From Leptospiraceae bacterium (GTDB lineage Bacteria > Spirochaetota > Leptospiria > Leptospirales > Leptospiraceae): a DNA stretch of 21,009 bases. A program made the position numbers and the translations under genes. Shown here piece by piece: positions 14,207-21,009 of this stretch (positions are counted from its first letter, which is position 1; each line of letters begins with the position of its first letter). The DNA lies in the NCBI GenBank assembly GCA_027485405.1, contig JAIXRB010000147.1, positions 1 through 21,009 on the forward strand, given 5' to 3'. Under the pieces are notes generated by a model. It was not told where the DNA came from and did no database searches. It saw nothing but the letters and a program-made list of their open reading frames with translations.

Positions 14207-14734
14207 ATGCAATTGCCCGAGGAACTAAGTTCAGCCTCTCTCCCAGCCTATTTGCACTACAAACGAGAAGAAGCTTGGAATGCTCGGCTATCTAAAGCTG
14301 GAAAACTCTTGACCTTATTTTTCATTAGTACATTTCTTTATCTTCTTTTTAATTCGCATTATACGGCTAGTCCCGTTGTAGTTATCTTAAATTATATGGC
14401 ACTTTATACGGGTTTCTCCAATCTTATCCATCATAAATTCTTTGAAATACCCCGAATTTTGTTGGATATAAATAGAATCCCAGAAGGTGGCAACAATCCT
14501 GCTTTTTTTACTCTTTCGGATAAGCACAGAAAGGAAATTTTAGAAAAGACGCTTCGGGAAGTGGGACGGTTTCCAATTCCCAATCAAGTTGAAAATTGGA
14601 ACGCCCAAAAAATCACCGAAGAGTTCGAATTGGAACAGAGGTTACCATGGAGAACCATTGGAAAATTCTATTTTTTCAAGTACATTTTCATTACGGCTTG
14701 CGGAGGCAGTCTCGTCTTTTATTCTCTCTATTAA
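14207..14734 (+). CDS. Unknown small membrane protein
   Basis: Not recognised. The frame is open for 300 bases inside the pseudouridine synthase gene, but that part reads as a shadow. ATG 14207, 10 bp after the preceding stop and with AGG nine bases upstream, is the sensible start. The 175-residue product has a charged N-terminus, two adjacent membrane helices (about residues 34-52 and 57-73), a soluble stretch of roughly 75 residues with many charged residues (KHRKEILEKTLREVGRF), and a third helix at the extreme C-terminus (about 153-175). No catalytic motif is visible. It is 21 bp upstream of the glutamate dehydrogenase gene in the same direction. Confidence 0.72.
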   Translation: MQLPEELSSASLPAYLHYKREEAWNARLSKAGKLLTLFFISTFLYLLFNSHYTASPVVVILNYMALYTGFSNLIHHKFFEIPRILLDINRIPEGGNNPAFFTLSDKHRKEILEKTLREVGRFPIPNQVENWNAQKITEEFELEQRLPWRTIGKFYFFKYIFITACGGSLVFYSLY

Positions 14735-14755
14735 CTGATCGATTAGGACGCAAGC

Positions 14756-17700
14756 ATGACGCAAAGTTTTAGATCAGGCCTTGGTGCTTTATTTACCCAA
14801 TTCTATTCAGAATCCGAATTAGATGTCTTGGAAAAAGAAATTTTAGTTAGAGCCAAGGAATTATCAAAAGGAAACGGATTTCAAGCATTACTTTACCAAC
14901 CAGGCGATTCAGATCATCTTTTGCGTCTTCAGCATACCTGTTTTTTAGCGCACTTTCCTTCCTTGCCTTTTTTTACTGCTAAGATCCGAAATACGATCGC
15001 ATCTTACAAATTAGATGTAAACAGAAGCATCCACTTTCACCCCGAGCCTGGTTTCGAGGTTCTATACTTTGAGTGCCCCAGTTCCGCTACTGGGCTTTTA
15101 GAAAGCTTAAAAGGTATATGGAAAGAGGATTATGCAAGAATTGTATCTTTGGTATCTTCATTTCAAAAGTTTTCTGAGTTTTCAAAAGATGCTTTTTTTG
15201 GCGAAAACAAAGATTTGTTATCACTGTTCGACTGGCTTATGAAGAAAGCTTTGATCTGGGAGGGAGCATTCTTCCAGGATTCAAAGCAAGGCATAGAATA
15301 CGGGGAAATTCCACTCACGGAAAGTAGGTCTTGGTTCGAGTCCCTTTCCTCTCCAGAAGAAGATGTGCAGTTCCAAGGTTTGGATCATTCTAAAATAGCT
15401 TACTTAGGCACTGGAGACTTGTTTTCATTTGCTTTTATTCGGAAAAATCAAAAGCTTCTCATTGTTGGTTCGTTCAACGAATATGCGAAGGGACAAGCTC
15501 TAACAGATATCCCTTTCTTCGGTCAAAAATTCCAAGATTTTTTAAAATCCAAGTCCATAGAACCGTTGTCTGGATTGGGCAGAACTTCTAGAATGATGTT
15601 CAATTACATTCCCACGGAACTTTTGTTTTTAGTTCCTTTCACAGCTTATGATTCTTTACACAAAGCTCTTATGGAACAAAGCCTCCGTACTAGTTTAGGC
15701 TCGGTATCTTTACAATTAGAAAAAGAAAAAGGTCTTATAGCAATCTTTGTTCCTGATTCGCTTTGGCGAGACTCAATCTGGCGCAATCAAATCCAAAAGG
15801 CTCAAAGTGTTTTTCCTGGCGCTACCTTTCGTCAATTTGAAGTTTTGCGCGAAAAAACGATTGAAGCTTTCTTTTATATCAATTCCAACAATATAACATA
15901 TAGCTTGCTTTTTGATCTGGCATCTAGGATAGAATTGGAGTTTAGATCTTGGGAGGAATTATTAGCTCAAAAGTGGACGGATCGAGCAGAGATCAAAATT
16001 GAATTGGACTTAACTCAGTTCGATTTTTCCGAATCGTACAAAGCTACCCACCTTCCAGAGCAAGCTCTTCATGATCTAAGTGAATTTCTGACACAGAATG
16101 ATGACATTACTCTTTTTTTTACAGAGAAGGATGCAACCTGCATTGCTCACAGCATTCTTCCCAGAAAACTTGTTGGACTGAGTAATTGGATTCAAGTCTG
16201 GAATTCTATGGGCCTTTTTCCGGACCACCAAACAATATACGCTTTTGGCTACAAAGATAAGCGATTAGAAAAAGCTGAGTTCACTTTCTCTGGTGTCCAA
16301 TCCACAGATACTAGCTTTGAAAGATGGCAAGAGACTGCAAAGGCTGTTTTACGGGGAAAAATTGCTCTTGATCCTCTTCTTGCTTTGGTTTCAAAAACGC
16401 CATTGGATGCAAAAGCAATTTCGTTTCTGATTCCAATGAAAGAGCTTCTTTTGCAAATCAACCCCATTTGGAACTCCAAAGAAGTCAACGCCATACTTTT
16501 GCGATTCCCAAGCTTTATGGAACTTAGCTGGAAGCGATTCCATGCAATGTTTTGCGAAGGCAGTGACAATTATAAAACTGAACTTCAAAAAGAAAGTCTT
16601 TTAGGGAGCACCATTCGAGAAGACGAAATTTTGAAATGCTATTCTTCCCTCATCGAAAGTTTGTTACGAACTAATTTCTTTGGAACAAAAGTAAGCCCTA
16701 TATCTGCTTATCAATTGGATTTTTTGGCTTTCAAAATCAATAGTTCTATGGTTCATGGAATCCCAAAACCAGTGCCTTTTCGAGAAATTTTTGTCTACTC
16801 TCCATCTTTCCAAGGTGTTCACTTAAGAGGAGGTAAGGTGGCGAGAGGAGGACTGCGATTTTCAGATCGTCCAGGGGACTATAGAACGGAAGTTTTGTCG
16901 CTCTGGAAAACCCAAACTACCAAAAACTCGCTCATCGTTCCAGTTGGATCGAAAGGATGCTTTGTCACAACAGCGCACCTTTTTCAAAAAGAATCGATAA
17001 CACCAGTTGAAGCATACAAAGGCTATGTTCGAGGACTACTTTGCCTGACAGATTCGATCGAAAAAGGAAAGATAAACGCATTTAAAGGGGACAATGGCAA
17101 TATCCCATTTACCTATGATGAAATAGACCCTTATCTCGTGGTTGCGGCTGACAAAGGAACTGCGGCATTGTCAGATGTTGCCAATTCCCTTTCGGAAGAA
17201 AGAGGATTTTGGTTGGGAGACGCTTTTGCTTCCGGAGGTACCAAAGGATATTCTCACAAGGAATTTGGTATAACAGCCAAAGGTGCTTTGGTCACAGCAG
17301 ATCGGAATCTTCGAAGCCTCGGAATCGATTTCAAAACTATGCCTGTTCGGGTTGTGGCTATTGGAGATATGGGTGGGGACGTATTTGGAAACGGACTCAT
17401 CGAATCTCCATTCTTTCAACTTCTTGGAGCATTTAACCACAAGCATATTTTTTTAGATCCAAACCCCGATCCAAAGAGCTCCTTTGAGGAAAGAAAACGT
17501 TTATTCTTTTCGGAACCTTCAAAGTCTGGTTGGGATAGCTATAACAGATCTTTGATTTCAGAAGGCGGTGGAGTTTTTCTTAGAACAGAGAAAGAGATAC
17601 CGATCAGCCCTCAAGTTCAAAAGTCTCTCTCCATTGATAAAGACCGAATGAGTGGCCCTGAGCTCATTTCAGCACTTCTAAAAGCAAACGTAGATCTACT

Positions 17701-18739
17701 TTACAATGGCGGTATAGGAACGTATATCAAATCCGTTAAAGAGGACAATTTGTCCGTCGGTGATCCTTCAAATAACGAAGTGAGGGTCAACTCCGATCAA
17801 ATCCGAGCAAAAGTAATCTCGGAAGGTGGTAATCTAGGCTTAACTCAAAAAGCCAGAATCGAATTAGATGAGAATGGTATATTACTTTTTACGGATGCCT
17901 TGGACAATTCTGCAGGTGTTGACTTATCTGATCATGAGGTGAATCTTAAAATTCTACTTTCAGGTTTGATTCAGAAAGGAGAGTTTGATCCTGCTCTTCG
18001 AGATCAAATTTTAAAGGAAGTGGCAAACGAAGTAGCAGAAGACGTTCTTTTGGACAATGGTTACCAAAGTTTGTCGGTTACGATAGACCGAATCATATCT
18101 GAAAAAGAGGGAGCAAGTAAATTTAGAAAAGCATTGGCAAGGTTAGAGCTCTGGGGAAAAATCCATGTGAAAGAGCAAGGAATTCCTACGGATCCCAATG
18201 TCTGGGATGATTGGAATATAAATGGAATCCCGAGACCGGTCCTTTGTGTCTTGTTTAGCCATGTGAAAATTGCACTTTATGATCTGGTTTTGGAGTACAA
18301 ACAGTTCTCTATAACTGAATTTGGAAGTTTTTATGAAACGTACTTTCCTAAACTTTTTAGATCAAAGTTTAAACAGGGAATATACGAGCATTCGCTTGCA
18401 AATGAGATACTTGCAACCAAGCTTGTCAACTTCTTTGTCGATTTAATGGGAATCAATGGCATACTACTATTGCCTGAGAACAAAGAGAAGGCGGCAAGTA
18501 AGCTGAAGCAGATGCTATCCTTCCTATTGAAAAGAGAGATTCATTTGGCTTTGGAGGAATTGGCTTCTAAGCGGGACTTAGAATCAGAGGCTTTGGTTCG
18601 AAAAACCGTTCAATCCGTACGACAAAGAATCCAATTGGAATTCCAAGAATCCATCCCAGTAGATTCCATCGGCAATGAAATTAGCAGATTTCTTTCCGAT
18701 TCTGCGGGCAAAAACCTGAAATCTTTCTTGGAATCTTAA
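14756..18739 (+). CDS. Large NAD-specific glutamate dehydrogenase
   Basis: Oxidises glutamate to 2-oxoglutarate and ammonium with NAD+, linking amino-acid use to the TCA cycle. The family is the large-subunit type (Bac_GDH), unrelated in size to the common 50-kDa enzymes. The catalytic part begins near residue 660. It contains ARGGLRFSDRPGDYR (696-710), a catalytic-type Lys in PVGSKGCFV (K733), ADKGTAALSD (798-807), FASGGTKGYSHKEFG and the nucleotide-binding GDMGGDVFGNG near 870. NGGIGTYIKS follows at about 985. At 1327 residues it is shorter than the roughly 1,600 of proteobacterial members. The reduction is in the N-terminal, probably regulatory, half. AGGA (14745-14748) lies seven bases before the ATG. 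It is followed by a 64-bp gap and cysK. Confidence 0.95.
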   Translation: MTQSFRSGLGALFTQFYSESELDVLEKEILVRAKELSKGNGFQALLYQPGDSDHLLRLQHTCFLAHFPSLPFFTAKIRNTIASYKLDVNRSIHFHPEPGFEVLYFECPSSATGLLESLKGIWKEDYARIVSLVSSFQKFSEFSKDAFFGENKDLLSLFDWLMKKALIWEGAFFQDSKQGIEYGEIPLTESRSWFESLSSPEEDVQFQGLDHSKIAYLGTGDLFSFAFIRKNQKLLIVGSFNEYAKGQALTDIPFFGQKFQDFLKSKSIEPLSGLGRTSRMMFNYIPTELLFLVPFTAYDSLHKALMEQSLRTSLGSVSLQLEKEKGLIAIFVPDSLWRDSIWRNQIQKAQSVFPGATFRQFEVLREKTIEAFFYINSNNITYSLLFDLASRIELEFRSWEELLAQKWTDRAEIKIELDLTQFDFSESYKATHLPEQALHDLSEFLTQNDDITLFFTEKDATCIAHSILPRKLVGLSNWIQVWNSMGLFPDHQTIYAFGYKDKRLEKAEFTFSGVQSTDTSFERWQETAKAVLRGKIALDPLLALVSKTPLDAKAISFLIPMKELLLQINPIWNSKEVNAILLRFPSFMELSWKRFHAMFCEGSDNYKTELQKESLLGSTIREDEILKCYSSLIESLLRTNFFGTKVSPISAYQLDFLAFKINSSMVHGIPKPVPFREIFVYSPSFQGVHLRGGKVARGGLRFSDRPGDYRTEVLSLWKTQTTKNSLIVPVGSKGCFVTTAHLFQKESITPVEAYKGYVRGLLCLTDSIEKGKINAFKGDNGNIPFTYDEIDPYLVVAADKGTAALSDVANSLSEERGFWLGDAFASGGTKGYSHKEFGITAKGALVTADRNLRSLGIDFKTMPVRVVAIGDMGGDVFGNGLIESPFFQLLGAFNHKHIFLDPNPDPKSSFEERKRLFFSEPSKSGWDSYNRSLISEGGGVFLRTEKEIPISPQVQKSLSIDKDRMSGPELISALLKANVDLLYNGGIGTYIKSVKEDNLSVGDPSNNEVRVNSDQIRAKVISEGGNLGLTQKARIELDENGILLFTDALDNSAGVDLSDHEVNLKILLSGLIQKGEFDPALRDQILKEVANEVAEDVLLDNGYQSLSVTIDRIISEKEGASKFRKALARLELWGKIHVKEQGIPTDPNVWDDWNINGIPRPVLCVLFSHVKIALYDLVLEYKQFSITEFGSFYETYFPKLFRSKFKQGIYEHSLANEILATKLVNFFVDLMGINGILLLPENKEKAASKLKQMLSFLLKREIHLALEELASKRDLESEALVRKTVQSVRQRIQLEFQESIPVDSIGNEISRFLSDSAGKNLKSFLES

Positions 18740-18755
18740 TTTTTGTAGATTTTAG

Positions 18756-18784
18756 TAGACAAAGTATCCAATATCTTGGATAAA
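18756..18784 (+). promoter_or_regulatory. Candidate cysK promoter
   Basis: TAGACA (18756-18761; five of six matches), 17 bases, then GATAAA (18779-18784). The transcription start would lie near 18791, giving a leader of roughly a dozen bases that just holds the Shine-Dalgarno sequence. The spacer contains a perfect inverted repeat that runs into the -10 box. Confidence 0.42.
18765..18782. promoter_or_regulatory. Inverted repeat over the cysK promoter, possible operator
   Basis: TATCCAA, a 4-base centre (TATC) and TTGGATA make a perfect 7-bp inverted repeat. It overlaps the spacer and -10 box of the candidate cysK promoter, the classical place for a repressor site. It could also fold as a small RNA hairpin in read-through transcripts from the glutamate dehydrogenase gene; no T-run follows. 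Confidence 0.4.
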
Positions 18785-18803
18785 CGTAGGAAAGGAATGA
18801 GTA

Positions 18804-19718
18804 ATGAAAATCAATAACATACTAGAAGGAATTGGAAACACTCCTCACCTTCGTATTCGAAAACTGCTAGGAGAAAAACACGAGATCTGGATGAAACTGG
18901 AAAAGCAAAACCCAGGTGGATCCATTAAAGACCGAATAGCACTCTCAATGATCGAGGACGCAGAGAAAAGCGGCAAATTAAAGAAAGGTGCTATGATCAT
19001 AGAACCCACTTCAGGGAACACCGGCATAGGGCTTGCCATGGTTGCCGCCGTAAAAGGTTATGATATTACATTAGTTATGCCAGAGCACATGAGCGTTGAA
19101 AGAAGAAGAATCATGGCGGCATATGGGGCTAAACTTGAGCTCACTCCAAGAGAAAAGGGTATGCCTGGTGCAATTGCCCATGCTAAAGAATTGGCTGAAT
19201 CTACGCCTGGTGCTTGGATGCCTCAACAGTTTGAAAATGATGCTAACATTCGCATCCACAAAGAAACGACAGCAAAAGAGATATTAGCCGATTTTCCCGA
19301 TGGTATTGACTATATGATAACTGGCGTTGGAACAGGTGGGCATATCACTGGTTGCGCAGAGATTCTAAAGGCAAAATTCCCAAAACTCAAAGTATTTGCA
19401 GTAGAGCCGGAAACCTCTCCTGTATTAAGTGGTGGAAAACCAGGTCCACACCCAATCCAAGGAATTGGCGCTGGATTTATTCCTCAAAACTGCCATACCC
19501 AACTTTTAGATGGTATCATCACTGTTAGTAAAGAGGAAGCATTTGGAATGGCAGTGAAAGCGGCAAAAGTGGAAGGAGTTTTTATTGGCACTTCCTCCGG
19601 AGCGAGCCTTGCCGCAGTAGCAAAAAAACTTCCTGAAATCCCAGCAGGTTCAAAGATTCTCACCTTCTGTTATGATACGGGAGAGCGATATCTTTCCATC
19701 GAAGGACTATTCGAATAA
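18804..19718 (+). CDS. cysK: Cysteine synthase (O-acetylserine sulfhydrylase)
   Basis: A PLP enzyme that makes cysteine from O-acetylserine and sulfide in the cytoplasm. The 304 residues match the normal length of CysK. The PLP-binding lysine is K42 in NPGGSIKDR (36-44). The substrate loop is PTSGNTG (68-74). The phosphate-binding loop is GTGGHITG (177-184). The Ser pairing with the PLP ring is in TSSG (264-267). The C-terminal catalytic-domain ending (DTGERYLS) is also typical. AAAGGA at 18791-18796 lies seven bases before ATG 18804, a good start. An ATG at 18797 is out of frame and touches the Shine-Dalgarno sequence. The TAA stop overlaps the presumed start of topA. O-acetylserine rather than phosphoserine use is assumed from overall similarity. 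Confidence 0.95.
   Translation: MKINNILEGIGNTPHLRIRKLLGEKHEIWMKLEKQNPGGSIKDRIALSMIEDAEKSGKLKKGAMIIEPTSGNTGIGLAMVAAVKGYDITLVMPEHMSVERRRIMAAYGAKLELTPREKGMPGAIAHAKELAESTPGAWMPQQFENDANIRIHKETTAKEILADFPDGIDYMITGVGTGGHITGCAEILKAKFPKLKVFAVEPETSPVLSGGKPGPHPIQGIGAGFIPQNCHTQLLDGIITVSKEEAFGMAVKAAKVEGVFIGTSSGASLAAVAKKLPEIPAGSKILTFCYDTGERYLSIEGLFE
19702..19706 (+). promoter_or_regulatory. Shine-Dalgarno sequence that points to the topA start
   Basis: AAGGA inside the end of cysK, eight bases before the ATA codon at 19715. The spacing is ideal for initiation at that codon and too short (two bases) for the ATT at 19709. Confidence 0.6.
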
Positions 19719-21009
19719 CGAACCTTCTCATTGTAGAATCCCCTAAGAAGGCAAAGGTCATCCGTTCCTTTCTCGGTTCAGATTGGGACGTGGTGGCGAC
19801 AATGGGTCATATCAAGGACCTTCCTCCCAAAGAAATGGGGGTAGACATTCCCAATTCTTTCCAGCCTGTTTACACTTGGTTAAAAGGCAAAAAGTCAGCA
19901 TTTCAAAAAATCAAAGCTTCCGCTAAACTAGCCAATGAAATTTTCATTGGAACGGATCCAGACCGGGAAGGGGAGTTTATCGCTTATCAGATACATGCTG
20001 AACTTTCTTCTATGAAAAAACCAATATATCGCACCCGATTTTTTGAAATCACAAAACAGCATATCAAAGATTCAATTTCTGCACGATCCGATATCTCACA
20101 ACCCCTCGTCGAATCCCAAATGGCAAGGAGAATCATAGATCGATTGTATGGTTACCTAGTTTCGCCCCGTTTATGGAGAGAATTGAGTATTTCAAATCTT
20201 TCGGCCGGTAGAGTGCAATCCACAGTCTTGCAATGGATATGTGATAGAGAATCGGAGATCAGAGAATTCATGCCAGAGCCTTATGCAATTCTTTCTGCAA
20301 TCGTCTCTTCGCCTTCCGATTTAGAAATCCCTGTCATTTACAAAAGTCCCAAAGATGACTATTTGAAGAAAGAAGAGGCTTTGCAAGTTTTAAAAGCCTT
20401 TGGGATGTCTGGTAGCGGTGTAGTTCAAACTCCCACCAAATTACAATACGCGGAATTTAAGGAAAAACCATACAGGCAACTACCGCCAAAGCCTTTTACA
20501 ACGGCAAGTTTACAAGAATCCGCTTCCAGGCAACTTGGGCTTTCTCCTTCGGATACCTTAAGGATCGCCAAATCTTTGTATGAAGGAATTGAGATTCCAG
20601 GAAAGGGGCTACAAGGTTTGATTACCTATATTCGAACAGATTCCACCCGAGTCTCACCTGAAAAAATGGAACTGGGAAAACAAACGCTATTGAATCTGGG
20701 CTTTTCTCGTTTCCATTCTTTATCAAATCGAAAGTCCAAATCCAATGCTTTTGCCCAAGAGGCACATGAAGCTTTAGTCCCGATTGATCCTCGTTTGACT
20801 CCTGATCAAATTAAAAGCTCACTTAGCAAATCTGAATACAATTTGTATCTATTGATTTGGAAACGATTTTTGCAATCTTTGCTTCCTGAAGAAAAAGGGA
20901 CGACTTTAAAACGGACTTTTTTAGGCAAGGGGCATAGGTTTCAACATTCGTATTTACTAATAACGGATCCTGGGTATACTGCCTTGGGAAAAACAGAAAA
21001 ATCAAATGA
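19715..21009 (+). CDS. topA: DNA topoisomerase I, N-terminal part (runs off window), non-standard start codon
   Basis: Relaxes negative supercoils by passing one strand through a transient nick. The frame is open to the window end, giving about 431 residues. Counting from the ATA at 19715, the TOPRIM domain begins TNLLIVESPKKAK, with catalytic E8, and continues to TDPDREGE (80-87), which binds Mg. The active-site Tyr is Y305 in TYIRTDSTRVS (304-314), followed by the conserved AHEALVP. The enzyme therefore appears active. No ATG, GTG or TTG lies in frame between the upstream TGA (19673) and E8; the first ones fall after it and would delete the catalytic Glu. AAGGA eight bases upstream favours ATA as the start. 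Its bases overlap the cysK TAA stop. The zinc-finger C-terminal region is outside the window. Confidence 0.9.
   Translation, partial: MTNLLIVESPKKAKVIRSFLGSDWDVVATMGHIKDLPPKEMGVDIPNSFQPVYTWLKGKKSAFQKIKASAKLANEIFIGTDPDREGEFIAYQIHAELSSMKKPIYRTRFFEITKQHIKDSISARSDISQPLVESQMARRIIDRLYGYLVSPRLWRELSISNLSAGRVQSTVLQWICDRESEIREFMPEPYAILSAIVSSPSDLEIPVIYKSPKDDYLKKEEALQVLKAFGMSGSGVVQTPTKLQYAEFKEKPYRQLPPKPFTTASLQESASRQLGLSPSDTLRIAKSLYEGIEIPGKGLQGLITYIRTDSTRVSPEKMELGKQTLLNLGFSRFHSLSNRKSKSNAFAQEAHEALVPIDPRLTPDQIKSSLSKSEYNLYLLIWKRFLQSLLPEEKGTTLKRTFLGKGHRFQHSYLLITDPGYTALGKTEKSN

Noticed and set aside
18797..18817. Six-codon open frame overlapping the cysK start
   Set aside because: Its ATG directly abuts the Shine-Dalgarno sequence with no spacing, so it is unlikely to be translated.
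1..21009. CRISPR arrays, tRNA or rRNA genes, insertion sequences, phage or toxin-antitoxin genes
   Set aside because: Looked for on both strands by eye; nothing supportable was found.

Overview
The window looks like chromosomal DNA of a Leptospira-type spirochaete. Several things suggest this: a spirochaetal-style lipoprotein, a periplasmic-flagellum MS-ring gene standing alone, a class III cyclase, moderately AT-rich coding DNA, very short intergenic gaps and frequent ATGA-type gene overlaps. The assignment is an inference from gene content. No rRNA, tRNA, CRISPR array, insertion sequence or phage gene was seen, and no gap between genes exceeds about 150 bp.

Layout. (1) 1-713 (+) is the C-terminal catalytic part of a class III adenylate cyclase, cut by the window edge and convergent with fliF (730-2454, -). 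(2) 2601-4510 (-) is a two-gene unit with a GTGA overlap: an alpha/beta hydrolase of the RsbQ/KAI2/D14 type, then a soluble PAS histidine kinase whose PAS half resembles the sensor half of Bacillus RsbP. (3) 4605-6316 (+) is a PIG-L deacetylase overlapping a membrane-anchored GT2 glycosyltransferase. It is convergent with an ArnT/PMT-like GT39 transferase (6322-7992, -). Together these three have the parts list of a polyprenyl-phosphate-sugar glycan or lipid modification route. (4) 8047-9411 (+) is an APC permease of the ethanolamine-permease type, convergent with a lipoprotein gene (9427-10647, -). (5) 10700-21009 (+) is a long co-directional run: a divergent NamZ/DUF1343 protein, an unknown exported protein, a DUF2797 zinc protein, an RluA-type pseudouridine synthase, an unknown membrane protein, a large NAD-dependent glutamate dehydrogenase, cysteine synthase, and the start of DNA topoisomerase I, which runs off the window.

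The most interesting item is the hydrolase/PAS-kinase pair. It looks like the RsbQ-RsbP energy-stress input module with the PP2C phosphatase output replaced by a histidine kinase. This suggests a hydrolase-generated small-molecule signal read by a two-component system. The second is topA, which has a good Shine-Dalgarno sequence but no ATG, GTG or TTG at its start. The codon in that place is ATA, inside the cysK stop region. A single base change would restore the ATGA overlap used elsewhere in the window.
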